From the NCBI GenBank assembly GCA_039028635.1, contig JBCCHV010000012.1, positions 56,236 to 120,235 on the forward strand: DNA of 64,000 nt, in the 5' to 3' direction. The position numbers and the translations under genes are program-made. Below the pieces are notes generated by a model, which saw only the letters and a program-made list of their open reading frames with translations, was not told where the DNA came from and ran no database searches. Shown here one piece after another: positions 43,695 to 52,518 of this stretch. Source of the DNA: Acidobacteriota bacterium (lineage in GTDB: Bacteria; Acidobacteriota; Thermoanaerobaculia; Multivoradales; JBCCEF01). Numbering within the stretch: position 1 is the stretch's first letter; every line of letters begins with the position of its first letter.

Positions 43695-44868
43695 GGCTGT
43701 CGACGCTCCTCACCGCCAGGCCCGGAAGAAAGGACGCCATCGGATGGAGCACGACCTTCAGCCCATCTTCGGAGTCGGTGGCAAAGGGGACGAGCGCTCG
43801 GCCGTCGGCGGCGAACAGGGGGTCGACCGGGGCCTTTTCGAGGAATCCCTCGGCGTCGACGAGCCAGATTTCCTGCTGCTCCGTGATGGCGCTGGCGGGC
43901 AGCTCGAGAACGCCGTCGACGGAACGTCCGGCGAGGGTGGCGCGCAGGAAGGTGCCGGGAAACAGGGGGAACTCCTGCTCGAGGGGCCGGTCGACGATCG
44001 CGACCAGAGTGCGCTGGCGGCTTTCCCGCACCACGTGCTGCTCGATGCGGTCGACCCGCCCCTGCCAGCGGCGAGGTGGGCTGTCGGTGGTTGTCAGGTC
44101 GACCGGCCAGCCCTCCGCGAGCAGCTCCTTCTCCGGCGGTAGCAGGGCCCAGTCGCTCGCCTTCAGCGGCAGCCGAATCTCGACCTGGCGGGTGCTGTCG
44201 AGCTCGATCAGCTCGTTGCCGGGCTCGACGTAGCTGCCGAGGGCGGCGATGCGGCGCACCACGGTGGCGTCGAAGGGAGCCCGAATCTCGGTGCGGTCGA
44301 GATCCCGTTGGGCTTCGACCAGGGCCGCCTCGGCGGCCTCGACGTCGAGGCGAGCCGACTCTCGTTGGGGTTGCCTCAGCAAAAACTCCGTGGCGGGCTC
44401 GTCGCTACCGATGCGCTGCCAGTCGAGCTTCGCTTGCTGGGCGCGGAGCTCCTCTTCCGCCAGCCGGACCCGGGCTTGGCCGAGCTTGGCGCGGGCATCG
44501 GCGAGCGCCTCGAGCTGCCGGGAGCCATCGAGGGTCATCAAGACCGCGCCGCGGGCGAGGCGTCCGCCGGAATGGGCGTCGGGAGCGATGGTGGTCAGGC
44601 TGCCGGCGGTCTCGGCGGCGATGATGGTGCGGTACTGGGCTCGAGCCTCGCCGAAAGCGAGCACCGAGGGACGGGCGGTGGTCGGCTGCACGGTCACGAT
44701 GGTGACCGGTGGCGCGAGGTCCGTCGGGGATGGCGCCGCCGGGCGCAGCTCCGGCGCGGCGCGGTCTTCGGCCGAGGCCGGCCGAGATTTGGAAGAGCCG
44801 AGGCTCCAGAGGCCGGCGACCACGGCGATGGTCAAGGCGGCGGCCAGCAAGATCTTCTTGTTCAACAT
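43681..44868 (-). CDS. RND efflux periplasmic adaptor (membrane fusion protein)
   Basis: 395 residues. N-terminal membrane anchor KILLAAALTIAVVAGLWSLG, then a lipoyl/biotinyl half-motif near SLTTIAPDAHSGGRLARGAV, an alpha-helical hairpin (LADARAKLGQARVRLAEEEL), the second lipoyl half TEIRAPFDATVVRRIAALGS with YVEPGNELIELD, and a beta-barrel domain. It bridges the RND pump and the outer-membrane channel. Start codon follows directly after the stop of the OMF gene (TGAATG). Confidence 0.93.
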   Translation of the reverse strand: MLNKKILLAAALTIAVVAGLWSLGSSKSRPASAEDRAAPELRPAAPSPTDLAPPVTIVTVQPTTARPSVLAFGEARAQYRTIIAAETAGSLTTIAPDAHSGGRLARGAVLMTLDGSRQLEALADARAKLGQARVRLAEEELRAQQAKLDWQRIGSDEPATEFLLRQPQRESARLDVEAAEAALVEAQRDLDRTEIRAPFDATVVRRIAALGSYVEPGNELIELDSTRQVEIRLPLKASDWALLPPEKELLAEGWPVDLTTTDSPPRRWQGRVDRIEQHVVRESRQRTLVAIVDRPLEQEFPLFPGTFLRATLAGRSVDGVLELPASAITEQQEIWLVDAEGFLEKAPVDPLFAADGRALVPFATDSEDGLKVVLHPMASFLPGLAVRSVDSHDNR

Positions 44869-46215
44869 TCAGATGGCCTCCAGGCCGAGGGCGAGACCCA
44901 GATCGATGCGATTTTGGAGGAGAGCGGTTCGGGCTTCGATGAGGCGAAGCTGGGAGTCGAAGGCGGCCCGCTGGGCGGCCAGCAGGTCGAGAATGTCGGC
45001 GAGGCCGCGGGTGTACTGCCCCTCGAAGCTGGTCAGGCTGAGCTCGGCATGGTGCTGCGACAGCTCGAGAGCGGGGAGTTGCTCGAGGAGGGAGCGCTCG
45101 GTTCCCAGGCCATTCTCGATCTCGAGCACGGCGTCGAGCAGGACGATGCGATGGGAGTAGGCCGCCTGGGCGCGGCGATACTGGGCCGCCTCGTGCTCCG
45201 CCAACAGGGCCTTGCGGTTGATCAGCGGGGCCGCGAGATTGGCGAGCAGGGTCCAGGCCGGATCGTCTTCGAGCAGCGAGTCGAGGCTCGTACCCTCGGC
45301 GGTCAGGCTGCCGGTGAGACGAAAGCCCGGCAGCAGGGCTTTGCGGGCGACCTCCTCGGCGAGCCCGGCGGCGGCGAGACGGTCGAGGGAAGCGGCGACG
45401 TCGGGCCGTTGAGCGAGGGTCTCGCCGGGCATTGGCACCAACGGTCGCCAAACCGTCGGCAAGGAGTTCGGTAGCGCGGGAGGAGCGGCCGCGAGATCCC
45501 CGAGCAAGAGGCCCAGGCGACGCCGAGACCGCGCCACGGCTTCGGCGTCTTCGCGCCCTTGGGCGCGCGAGCGGGCGAGCTCCGACTGGGCGGCGTCCCA
45601 ATCGGTGACGCTGCCGAGGCCGAGGCGATAGCGTTCTCGGATGATCTCCAAGGTTTGCTCGAGGGATGCGGCGCGACGGGTTTCGATCTCCAAGCGGCGC
45701 GACCGCAGGATCTGCTCGAGGGCTGCCTGGAGAGTGCGGGCGGCCAGCGAGCTGCGCGCGGCTCGCTGGTCCGCGGCCAAGGCCGAGTGGCGGCGCTCGG
45801 CTTCCCTCACCTGATCCGCCAGGCGGCCCCAGACGTCGATCTCCCAGTCGAGGGTCAGGCCGACGGTGGTGGTCGAGGTGCTGCTGGCCTGCTCCGCCGA
45901 GCGGTCCTGGCGTTGGCCGGCGTCGAGCTCGACACCGGGTAGGCGCCGCCCCTGCGAGACGGCGAGAAGGGCCCCGGACTCGCGCAGTCGGAGCGCCGTC
46001 CGGGCGATGTCGGGATTGCCTTCGAGGGCGGCGCGGACCAGTTGCCGGAGTCGCGGATCGCCGCTCAGGCCGGCCAGCGACGTGATGGACTCCCCGGGCG
46101 CCTCGAAGGACTCACTCCAGACCGGCGGGATTCCCGCGCTCGGATCGATCTCCGGCAGGTCGACGGCGGTGGCGCAGCCGACCAGGAGGAGAACGGCAGG
46201 GAGGGCGCGCCACAT
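44869..46215 (-). CDS. Outer-membrane efflux lipoprotein (TolC/OprM-like)
   Basis: 448 residues. Lipobox LLLVGC (about residue 14) indicates acylation, as in OprM. Two repeated OEP domains: LRQLVRAALEGNPDIARTAL and VGLTLDWEIDVWGRLADQVR in the first, PGETLAQRPDVAASLDRLAA and AAPLINRKALLAEHEAAQ in the second. It forms the outer-membrane exit duct for the RND pump. Overlaps the upstream barrel gene by 1 bp (TGATG) and abuts the adaptor gene, so the order barrel-OMF-MFP-RND is one operon. Confidence 0.94.
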   Translation of the reverse strand: MWRALPAVLLLVGCATAVDLPEIDPSAGIPPVWSESFEAPGESITSLAGLSGDPRLRQLVRAALEGNPDIARTALRLRESGALLAVSQGRRLPGVELDAGQRQDRSAEQASSTSTTTVGLTLDWEIDVWGRLADQVREAERRHSALAADQRAARSSLAARTLQAALEQILRSRRLEIETRRAASLEQTLEIIRERYRLGLGSVTDWDAAQSELARSRAQGREDAEAVARSRRRLGLLLGDLAAAPPALPNSLPTVWRPLVPMPGETLAQRPDVAASLDRLAAAGLAEEVARKALLPGFRLTGSLTAEGTSLDSLLEDDPAWTLLANLAAPLINRKALLAEHEAAQYRRAQAAYSHRIVLLDAVLEIENGLGTERSLLEQLPALELSQHHAELSLTSFEGQYTRGLADILDLLAAQRAAFDSQLRLIEARTALLQNRIDLGLALGLEAI

Positions 46216-47141
46216 CAGAACGACAGCTTGGCTTTGAGGGCGAAGCCCGGTGTGGGCTCCAGGTCCTCGCTGGAGAGAAGGAGGCCGTCGCGATCGTGGA
46301 TCTTGAGCTCGCCGCCGAGACCGAAGGTCGGTCCGAGCTCGAGCTTGAAGCGATCCGGGACGCGGTACTCGTAGAGCAGGCCGGCACCGAAACGGATGAA
46401 CTCGGCATAGCCGGCGGGGGCCACCTCACTGTCGTCCGCGAGGCGGGTGACGAAGCTCTGGAAATCGCCACCGAGGGCGACGGCGGAGCGTGGATTGAAG
46501 CGGTATCTCATCTCTGTCTTGGGGATTCCCAGGCTGGCGGAAAAGCCCCTTTCGGTGCCCTCGCGGTAGGAGAAGCCGAGGGCCGGGATGACTTCGTACT
46601 CGACGTCGATCGCCGTATGCCAGGAGTAGCCGGCACCGAACAGGAAGCTCCAGTCGGCGGACTTGCGCCAGATCACGGCGGCGAAGGCGTCGGCGTAGAG
46701 GGAATCGTCGCTCTCTTCCTCGTAGCTCATTCCGGCCCCGAGGGAGGTGGTGAAGAACAGGCGCTGGTTGAGCGGCCGAGTGATGGTCTTGCGCAGCTCG
46801 ACGAAGCTGAGCTGCTCCCAGGGAATGGCGGCGCCATTGGCGAAGGCGAGGTCCTCGGCGCCTTCCCAGGTGAAGTCGAAGATGCCGGCCGAGAGCTCGA
46901 ACCACGGCAGCCCGAGGTCGACGCTGGCGGCGTTGAGCTCGGCGGTGGCGAGGCTGTCGCTGAACTCGAGCTCGGCGATGGAGGTGAGATCGAGGCCGAG
47001 GGAGAAGCGCGGTTCACGGTAGTCGCCAGACCCCTGGGGCGATGGCTCGGTGGCATCGAGAGTCGTTGCGGTGGAGACGAGCAAGAGAGCGACGAGCGAA
47101 TAGCGGACGAAGGAGGTTTTGGACTGCGGTGCTTTTCTCAT
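46215..47141 (-). CDS. Outer-membrane beta-barrel protein (DUF6268-like)
   Basis: 308 residues. Signal peptide YSLVALLLVSTATTLDA. The rest alternates short amphipathic strands and ends in Phe (LKAKLSF), the typical outer-membrane barrel C-terminus; repeated pieces such as FSLGLDLTSIAELEF, RLFFTTSLGAGMSYEE, WSFLFGAGYSWHTAIDV and LELGPTFGLGGELKI. This looks like a DUF6268-type barrel. First gene of the efflux operon, with the candidate response-regulator site 43-62 bp before its ATG. It may be an outer-membrane accessory of the pump; function unknown. Confidence 0.75.
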   Translation of the reverse strand: MRKAPQSKTSFVRYSLVALLLVSTATTLDATEPSPQGSGDYREPRFSLGLDLTSIAELEFSDSLATAELNAASVDLGLPWFELSAGIFDFTWEGAEDLAFANGAAIPWEQLSFVELRKTITRPLNQRLFFTTSLGAGMSYEEESDDSLYADAFAAVIWRKSADWSFLFGAGYSWHTAIDVEYEVIPALGFSYREGTERGFSASLGIPKTEMRYRFNPRSAVALGGDFQSFVTRLADDSEVAPAGYAEFIRFGAGLLYEYRVPDRFKLELGPTFGLGGELKIHDRDGLLLSSEDLEPTPGFALKAKLSF

Positions 47142-47183
47142 GCACCGAGCCTGGAGGCTCGAGGTTGCGTTGATCTGGTGGCG

Positions 47184-47203
47184 ACCTTACGGCTCGGCAA
47201 GGT
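47184..47203. promoter_or_regulatory. Candidate response-regulator operator at the efflux operon
   Basis: ACCTTACGGCTCGGCAAGGT, an imperfect inverted repeat. 17 of 20 bases match the motif upstream of the response-regulator gene (49642-49661). Lies in the 93-bp gap between the kinase gene and the barrel gene. Confidence 0.6.
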
Positions 47204-47234
47204 TGGTGACATGGACGCTGTTGGCCGGCACTGC

Positions 47235-48587
47235 TCAGCCGTTTCGGTCACCGACCGGCAGGCGAATCTCGAAGCGCGATCCGCCTTGCGGTGGGCAGGT
47301 CACGGCGACCCTGCCGCCGTTCGCCTTGACCGCGGCCTTGACGTAGCTCAGACCCAGACCGTGGCCGGATTTCTGGCGCGAGGCGTCGGCGCGATAGAAG
47401 CGTTCGAAGATCTTCGGTCGATCGGCTTCGGGAACGCCGGGGCCCGAGTCTTCGACGAACAGCACCACATGATCCTCTCCGTAGCTTTCGACGCCGACCT
47501 CGACGGTGCCGCCGTCGGGCGTGAACTTGAGGGCGTTGTCCACCAGGTTGGCGACGGCGCGCTGCAGCGCGATGCGATCGGCGACGACCGACGGCGCCGC
47601 AACGACTCGGCTGGAAAGCGTGACGCCCTGTGACTCGGCGGCCTCGGAGTAAAGCTCCGCGACCTCCCGGACCAGCTCGGCCAGGTCGAGGTTCTCGCGC
47701 TGGTCTCGTTCACGGCCGGAGTCCAGGCGCACGATCTCGAGCATGGTCTCGAGGACCTCTTCGAGGCGGGTGGTCTCTTCGATGGCGCGCACCGCGAGGT
47801 CGCGGTAGGTCTCCGGGGAGTCGGCGCCGCGCAGGGCGATCTCGGCGGCGCTTCGAATGCGGGTCAGCGGGCTGCGAAAGTCGTGGGCGACATCGACGGT
47901 GACGAACTGCAGATCGGTGACCAGGGTGTCGATCTTGTCGAGCATGCGATTGATGGTGGCGGTGAGCTCCTGGACTTCGATCACCTGCTGGCGCTCGGGC
48001 ACCCGGGCCTTGAGGGATCCGGCGAGGATCTCTTCGGCGGTGCGGGTCACGCGGCGGACGCCGCGCATCGCGCCGTGGGCCATCCACCAGGCCAGGACGG
48101 CGGTCGGCAGGGCCAAGCCAAGGACGCCCATCCACCAGTGCTGGGCGAGCTCGCCAAACAGCTTCTGGTCGTTGTCGAGCAGGACTCCGGCCTGCAGGGT
48201 CGCGCCGTCGTCGAGCTTGCGGGAGACCAGCCGCAGGGTCGTGCGTGGCCCGACGGTGAGCGTGTCGGTGCGATTCTCGCCGGGCTGCATGCGGACGGCG
48301 AGATCCTGAGCGGCCGGCTGGTCGAGGCCGTCGGCGATCGCGACGCGACCGTTGCCGTCGTAGAGGCGGAAGTAGAACTGCTCGACCGAATAGTCCTTTT
48401 CGGAGAGGTCGGCGAGGGCCTCGTCGAAAGTCTGTCCGCGGTCGACGAGCTGACCCAGCAGGGTCTCCATGGCGCGGTCGAGGCTCGCCATCATGGCGAT
48501 ACTCAGGATGTGGAAGACGAGCAGAAACAGAGCGATGGTGAGGGCGAGATAGGACAGGACCAGGCGGCTGGTGAGAGTGCGAAACAT
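47235..48587 (-). CDS. Sensor histidine kinase
   Basis: 450 residues from ATG 48587. TM1 SYLALTIALFLLVFHILSIA, a periplasmic sensor (about 35-165), TM2 WMGVLGLALPTAVLAWWMAH, HAMP domain (ARVPERQQVIEVQELTATIN), HisKA with the phospho-acceptor His in VDVAHDFRSPLTRIRS (about 234), and HATPase_c with N box NLVDNALKFTP, G1 DSGPGVPE and GHGLGLSYVK. It senses an envelope signal, perhaps pump substrates or envelope stress, and should phosphorylate the regulator encoded upstream. A 239-bp gap with a long inverted repeat separates the two genes. Confidence 0.94.
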   Translation of the reverse strand: MFRTLTSRLVLSYLALTIALFLLVFHILSIAMMASLDRAMETLLGQLVDRGQTFDEALADLSEKDYSVEQFYFRLYDGNGRVAIADGLDQPAAQDLAVRMQPGENRTDTLTVGPRTTLRLVSRKLDDGATLQAGVLLDNDQKLFGELAQHWWMGVLGLALPTAVLAWWMAHGAMRGVRRVTRTAEEILAGSLKARVPERQQVIEVQELTATINRMLDKIDTLVTDLQFVTVDVAHDFRSPLTRIRSAAEIALRGADSPETYRDLAVRAIEETTRLEEVLETMLEIVRLDSGRERDQRENLDLAELVREVAELYSEAAESQGVTLSSRVVAAPSVVADRIALQRAVANLVDNALKFTPDGGTVEVGVESYGEDHVVLFVEDSGPGVPEADRPKIFERFYRADASRQKSGHGLGLSYVKAAVKANGGRVAVTCPPQGGSRFEIRLPVGDRNG

Positions 48588-48646
48588 CGTGCGTAGGCTT
48601 TCCTTCAGCTGCCGCCGGTCGCCGCCGGCTGGGTGAGAGCCACGGG

Positions 48647-48830
48647 CTAGCCCGCCCTTCTCACGAGGTTTCCTCGCGAGAGGCCGTAGGTTCTTGAAGA
48701 TGCAAGGCATCCGTCGCTGCCACGACTCAGCCGTACTCGACGTACTGCGAGGAGAGCAGGCGACGGAAAACGCAGCAGATTCGGGGACATACGGACGCGC
48801 AGCGGAAAGCTGGTGAGAAGGGCGGGCTAG
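48647..48830. repeat. 184-bp segment bounded by 18-bp perfect inverted repeats
   Basis: CTAGCCCGCCCTTCTCAC (48647-48664) and its exact complement GTGAGAAGGGCGGGCTAG (48813-48830); pairing extends to about 21 bp with one wobble. The inner 148 bp encodes nothing recognisable. The right arm contains the response-regulator stop codon. It may be a MITE-like insertion or a long-range RNA hairpin within the two-component transcript. Confidence 0.6.
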
Positions 48831-49507
48831 TCCTGCCCTTCGAAGATGTAGCCCAAACCGCGGACGGTCCGGATGAGGGCTTGCGACGTGTGCCCCGCCA
48901 GCTTGGTGCGCAGGCGCGAGATCTTGGCTTCGACGACGTTGGTCTGCGGGTCGAAACCGTAGCCCCAGACATACTCCAAGATCATGGTTTTCGAGACCAC
49001 GCGGCCACGATTGCGCATCAGGTATCCGAGCAGCTTGAGCTCGCCCGGCTGCAGCTCGACCTGCCGGCCGCGCACGAACAATTGATGGCGCTCGTGGTCG
49101 AGGGTCAGCTCGCCGAGGGTCAGCTTGGGAGCCAGCTCGACCCTCCCGGATCGCCGCACCAAGGCTTCCAGCCGCGCCACTAGCTCGGCGAAGGCGAAGG
49201 GCTTGGTCAGGTAGTCGTCGCCGCCGGCCCTGAGGCCTCGAATGCGGTCGTCGAGGTCGCTCTTGGCGCTGAGTACCAGCACCGGGGTGTCGACCTCGTC
49301 CTGGCGCAGGCGACGGAGCACCGCCAGGCCATCCAAGCCGGGCAACATGACGTCCATGATGACGACGTCGAAGGCGAAGTCCCGGGCGGCGTAGTAGCCC
49401 TCCTCGCCGTTCGCCGCCTGCTCGACGGAATAGCCTTCTTGCTGTAGGCCTTTGACCAGGAAGTCGGACGTCGCTTGGTCGTCTTCGACCACCAGAACAC
49501 GCAGCAC
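48827..49507 (-). CDS. OmpR-family response regulator
   Basis: 226 residues from a GTG at 49507, chosen because AGGAG precedes it and VLRVLVVEDDQATSDFLVKG is the usual receiver beginning; the longer frame upstream has no support. Receiver domain with acidic pair in VVEDD, phospho-acceptor Asp in VIMDVMLPG (about 52), Ser in VLSAKS and Lys in YLTKPF. C-terminal winged helix (LTLGELTLDHERHQLFVRG, TNVVEAKISRLRTKL, IRTVRGLGYIFEG). It probably regulates the efflux genes downstream and its own promoter through the ACCTTAC-N6-GGCAAGGT-type sites. Confidence 0.94.
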   Translation of the reverse strand: MLRVLVVEDDQATSDFLVKGLQQEGYSVEQAANGEEGYYAARDFAFDVVIMDVMLPGLDGLAVLRRLRQDEVDTPVLVLSAKSDLDDRIRGLRAGGDDYLTKPFAFAELVARLEALVRRSGRVELAPKLTLGELTLDHERHQLFVRGRQVELQPGELKLLGYLMRNRGRVVSKTMILEYVWGYGFDPQTNVVEAKISRLRTKLAGHTSQALIRTVRGLGYIFEGQD

Positions 49508-49630
49508 TCGGAAAACTCCTCTTCGCGGATCGAGGGTTTGCTGTCGAGCGGCGACCGGGAAAGCCGGTGAACGACGGGTCCAGGGTCTGCCGATTGCCAC
49601 CAGCGAGGATGCCGTGGCCGGCTCATCCGA

Positions 49631-49661
49631 ACCTTGCCGGGACCTTACCATTCGGCAAGGT
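49631..49661. promoter_or_regulatory. Candidate autoregulatory operator upstream of the response regulator
   Basis: ACCTTGCCG (49631-49639) and CGGCAAGGT (49653-49661) are a perfect 9-bp inverted repeat; between them ACCTTACC begins the 20-bp unit 49642-49661 shared with the efflux operator at 47184. It is in the 180-bp gap upstream of the regulator gene. Confidence 0.6.
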
Positions 49662-49687
49662 GCGGGCTCGTCCGAGCCGCTGCCGGC

Positions 49688-52414
49688 TCAGTCGGCGTTG
49701 CGAACCACCCGCAGGCCGGTGTAGAGGGGCGCGGCCTCGCCCGGGCTGTCGGTTCGCGGGTCCGAGGCGCGATCGGCGCTGGCGCCGTGGGCGACGCCTT
49801 CCCCGTCCTCGCCGATCGCCCACTCGGCGGCGTTGCCGTCGAGGTCGAAGAGGGCGGGGTCGCCGTGGCCGGGGAGGCTGCCGACGGACAGCAGCAGGGG
49901 CGCCGTCTGCCCATCGAAGGCGGCGCCGAGGCGCGCCTCGAGGCGGCGCCGGTCGTCGGGATTGGGGGCGTAGCCGGCCCAGTGCTCGAAGGTGTTGCCG
50001 TCACTGCCGGCGGCGGCGGCGAGGGCGCGGGCTTCCGCCAAGGTCGGCAGGCGCCAAGCCTCGCCGGTGACTTCGGCGAGCCAGGCGGCGTAGGCCTGGG
50101 CACGCTCGAAGGACACTCCGGTCATCGGCAGATTGTGCTCAAGAGGGTCCACCTCGAGGCTCGGTTCGAAGGCGGCCCACTGGGCGCGGGTGACTTCGAA
50201 CCTCGCCACCTGTAGCTGGCGGAAGGGCACCGCTTCGGGGATCAGACGGGGGCCGATCTGGCGGCCGTAAGCGGCGCCGCGGCGAGCGGCCGTCGCGCGC
50301 TCGAGGAGGGCCGCCAGCGGGCTGTCCGGCAGCAGCGCCGGTTGGGTTTCGCGGACCTGGTCGAACAGGTAGCGGTCGAACCAGGCGAGGTCTTCCTCCA
50401 TCTTGCGTCGTTGGTGGGCGATTTTCTGCAATCCGTGGGGCTCGCCCGGGAAGATCACCAGCCGAGTCGGGGCTTTTCCGATCTGCTGCAGGGCACGGAA
50501 CAGGGACCAGGACTGGTGCGGCGGCACGTTGCGGTCCTCGGTGCCGGTGAAGACCAGGGTCGGCGTGGTGACCTCGGTGAGGCGGAAGAAGGGCGATTTG
50601 GCGAGGTAGTGGTCGACGCGCTCCCAGGGCGGTCCGCCGAAGTAGTAGTTGTCGAAGGTGGCGCCGAAGTCGACCCAGCCCCAGTCGCTGAACCACTCGA
50701 CATCGGCGGCGCCGACGGAGGCCGCCCGATAGCGCTGGGTGCGGGTGATCAGCTCGGCGCTCAGGATGCCGCCGTTCGACCAGCCGCTGGTGCCGAGCCT
50801 GTCGGCATCGACCAGGCCGCGCTCGATCAGCAGGTCGACGCCGGCCTCGATGTCCGGGATCTCGAGCTCGTAGTAGCGGTTGGCGATCGACTCCGCCCAG
50901 GCCAGGCCGTAGCCGGCACTGCCGTGGTAGTTGACCTGCAGGATGAAGGCACCCTGCTGGCGCCACAGGATGTTGGGGGTCGGCCAGCGCTCGCTCCAGC
51001 GGTCCATGTCGGTGCCGGTGGGGCCGCCGTGGATGTCGAGGATGAGCGGGTAGCGGCGCCCTTCCCGCCAATCGAGGGGATAGGACAGGATGCCCTCGAC
51101 TTCATCGCCGAGGGCGCCCTGCCAGCGCAACACTTCGCGCCGGCCGGTGGGTTTACCGCGCCAACGCTGGTTGAGCTCGACCAGCGGTCGCTCTCGGCTG
51201 AGGGTGGTTCCGGCGAGCTGTGCCACGAACGGCTGCGGTGGCGAGACCACCGAGGAGGTGGAGTACACCACGGTGCGACCGTCGGCCGCCAGGGCCCAGC
51301 GGTCGAGGTTGCGCACGTGGGTGCCGGTGATGTTCCGAGGCGGCTCACCGCCGACGGTGGCGAGCACCGGGCGATAGCGAACGCCGTCGGCGACCAGGGC
51401 GATCACTCCATCGGCGGTCGGGTGGTAGTCGCCGCCGAGGCCGCGCTCGCCGAGATCGACGGCCTCCGTGACCCCGCTTTCGAGATGGTGGAAGTGCAGC
51501 TCGGTGACCGTGGCGGTGCGGTAGATCGGGTGACTGCTGAACTCGTTGGCAAGATAGAAGCCCCGGCTGTTCGGCGCCCAGCGCACCTTGTAGGGGCGCA
51601 GCCGGCCATCGGCGAAGCGCTCCGTCAAAGTGCCGGTCGCGAGGTCGACCAGAAAGGTCTTGGGAGGCGTTTTGCCGTCGAACCCGAAGGACAGGCTCTG
51701 CTGCTCCGTGACCACCGCCCAGCGACCGTCCGGGGAGACGCTCAGGGAGTCGATCCAGTGGCGGTTCTCGGTCAGCCGCGAGACCTCGCCATCGAGGTCG
51801 ACGCCATAGAGCCGCACCGGCGGCGTGCGCTCGCGGTCCTCGACCACCTCGGTGGTGTCGGCGCGCTCCTTGGCTTGGCGCTCGTCGGCGCTGCGGCTCT
51901 CGGCGGCGGCCACCACCAAGCGTTCGTCGTCGCGCCACCGGAAGTCGGCGATCGGACGGTCGAAGCGGGTCACCGGCCAGGGCTCGCCGCCGCGCAGGGG
52001 TAGCACCCAGAGCTGTCCAGCGGGATCCTTCTCGCCGGCATCCGGCAGTGGCCGGCTCCACAGAAAGGCCAGGTGGCGGCCGTCGGGAGAAAACCGGGGG
52101 GCCTTGACCCGGTGCTTGCCGCGGGTCAACGGGTAGGCCTCGCCGTCGTCTGCGAGTGGGCTCAGCCAGAGGTTGGCGGAGCGTTTCTCGTCGTCGCCCT
52201 TGCCTGCGATCCGCGAGCGCACCCAGGCGGCGAAGCGGCCGTCGGCGCTGAGGGTCCAGTCGCGCGCCGTTTCCGCTCGGATGACGTCCTCCACGGTCCA
52301 GCGGGGATCCGGATTTGCCTTCTGGCTCGGTGGCGCGGCAGCGCCGCCGGCGGCGAGTCCCAGGAGGGCGATCAGCAGGAACGGGAGGGTATGACGGCTT
52401 GGCTCGCGATTCAT
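49688..52414 (-). CDS. Prolyl-oligopeptidase-type S9 peptidase fused to a SUMF1/FGE-like domain
   Basis: 908 residues from ATG 52414 (GTG 52429 also possible). Signal peptide LPFLLIALLGLAAGGAAA. Residues about 40-440: WD40-like beta-propeller (LTRGKHRVKAPRFSPDGRHL, SVSPDGRWAVVTEQ). About 450-690: S9 catalytic domain with nucleophile GTSGWSNGG (Ser about 543), Asp in GTEDRNVP (about 626) and His in GEPHGLQK (about 658). About 735-908: a formylglycine-generating-enzyme-like domain (RFEVTRAQWAAF, WRLPTLAEARALA, DLDGNAAEWAIGED, GLRVVRN). The catalytic Cys of true FGE is not seen, so the domain may bind sugar or protein. Exported peptidase; this fusion is uncommon. Confidence 0.88.
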   Translation of the reverse strand: MNREPSRHTLPFLLIALLGLAAGGAAAPPSQKANPDPRWTVEDVIRAETARDWTLSADGRFAAWVRSRIAGKGDDEKRSANLWLSPLADDGEAYPLTRGKHRVKAPRFSPDGRHLAFLWSRPLPDAGEKDPAGQLWVLPLRGGEPWPVTRFDRPIADFRWRDDERLVVAAAESRSADERQAKERADTTEVVEDRERTPPVRLYGVDLDGEVSRLTENRHWIDSLSVSPDGRWAVVTEQQSLSFGFDGKTPPKTFLVDLATGTLTERFADGRLRPYKVRWAPNSRGFYLANEFSSHPIYRTATVTELHFHHLESGVTEAVDLGERGLGGDYHPTADGVIALVADGVRYRPVLATVGGEPPRNITGTHVRNLDRWALAADGRTVVYSTSSVVSPPQPFVAQLAGTTLSRERPLVELNQRWRGKPTGRREVLRWQGALGDEVEGILSYPLDWREGRRYPLILDIHGGPTGTDMDRWSERWPTPNILWRQQGAFILQVNYHGSAGYGLAWAESIANRYYELEIPDIEAGVDLLIERGLVDADRLGTSGWSNGGILSAELITRTQRYRAASVGAADVEWFSDWGWVDFGATFDNYYFGGPPWERVDHYLAKSPFFRLTEVTTPTLVFTGTEDRNVPPHQSWSLFRALQQIGKAPTRLVIFPGEPHGLQKIAHQRRKMEEDLAWFDRYLFDQVRETQPALLPDSPLAALLERATAARRGAAYGRQIGPRLIPEAVPFRQLQVARFEVTRAQWAAFEPSLEVDPLEHNLPMTGVSFERAQAYAAWLAEVTGEAWRLPTLAEARALAAAAGSDGNTFEHWAGYAPNPDDRRRLEARLGAAFDGQTAPLLLSVGSLPGHGDPALFDLDGNAAEWAIGEDGEGVAHGASADRASDPRTDSPGEAAPLYTGLRVVRNAD

Positions 52415-52505
52415 CACATTCGGTCTCACGAAAGGTTTTTCGGATGCTGTGTCCGGGCCAGCATACCGGCAGCCGAATCGCCGCCGCCGGCTCCGCTGGC
52501 GATGG

Positions 52506-52511
52506 TATTCT
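52506..52511 (+). promoter_or_regulatory. -10-like TATTCT next to the amidase start
   Basis: TATTCT ends 7 bp before the GTG at 52519. Together with absence of a ribosome-binding site this suggests a leaderless transcript. The -35 is poor. Confidence 0.35.
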
Positions 52512-52518
52512 TGCGAGC

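Noticed and set aside
41625..43886. 753-codon plus-strand frame opposite the RND permease
   Set aside because: Composition of a shadow (Gly/Glu/His/Asp-rich), no domain, and the permease is unambiguous.
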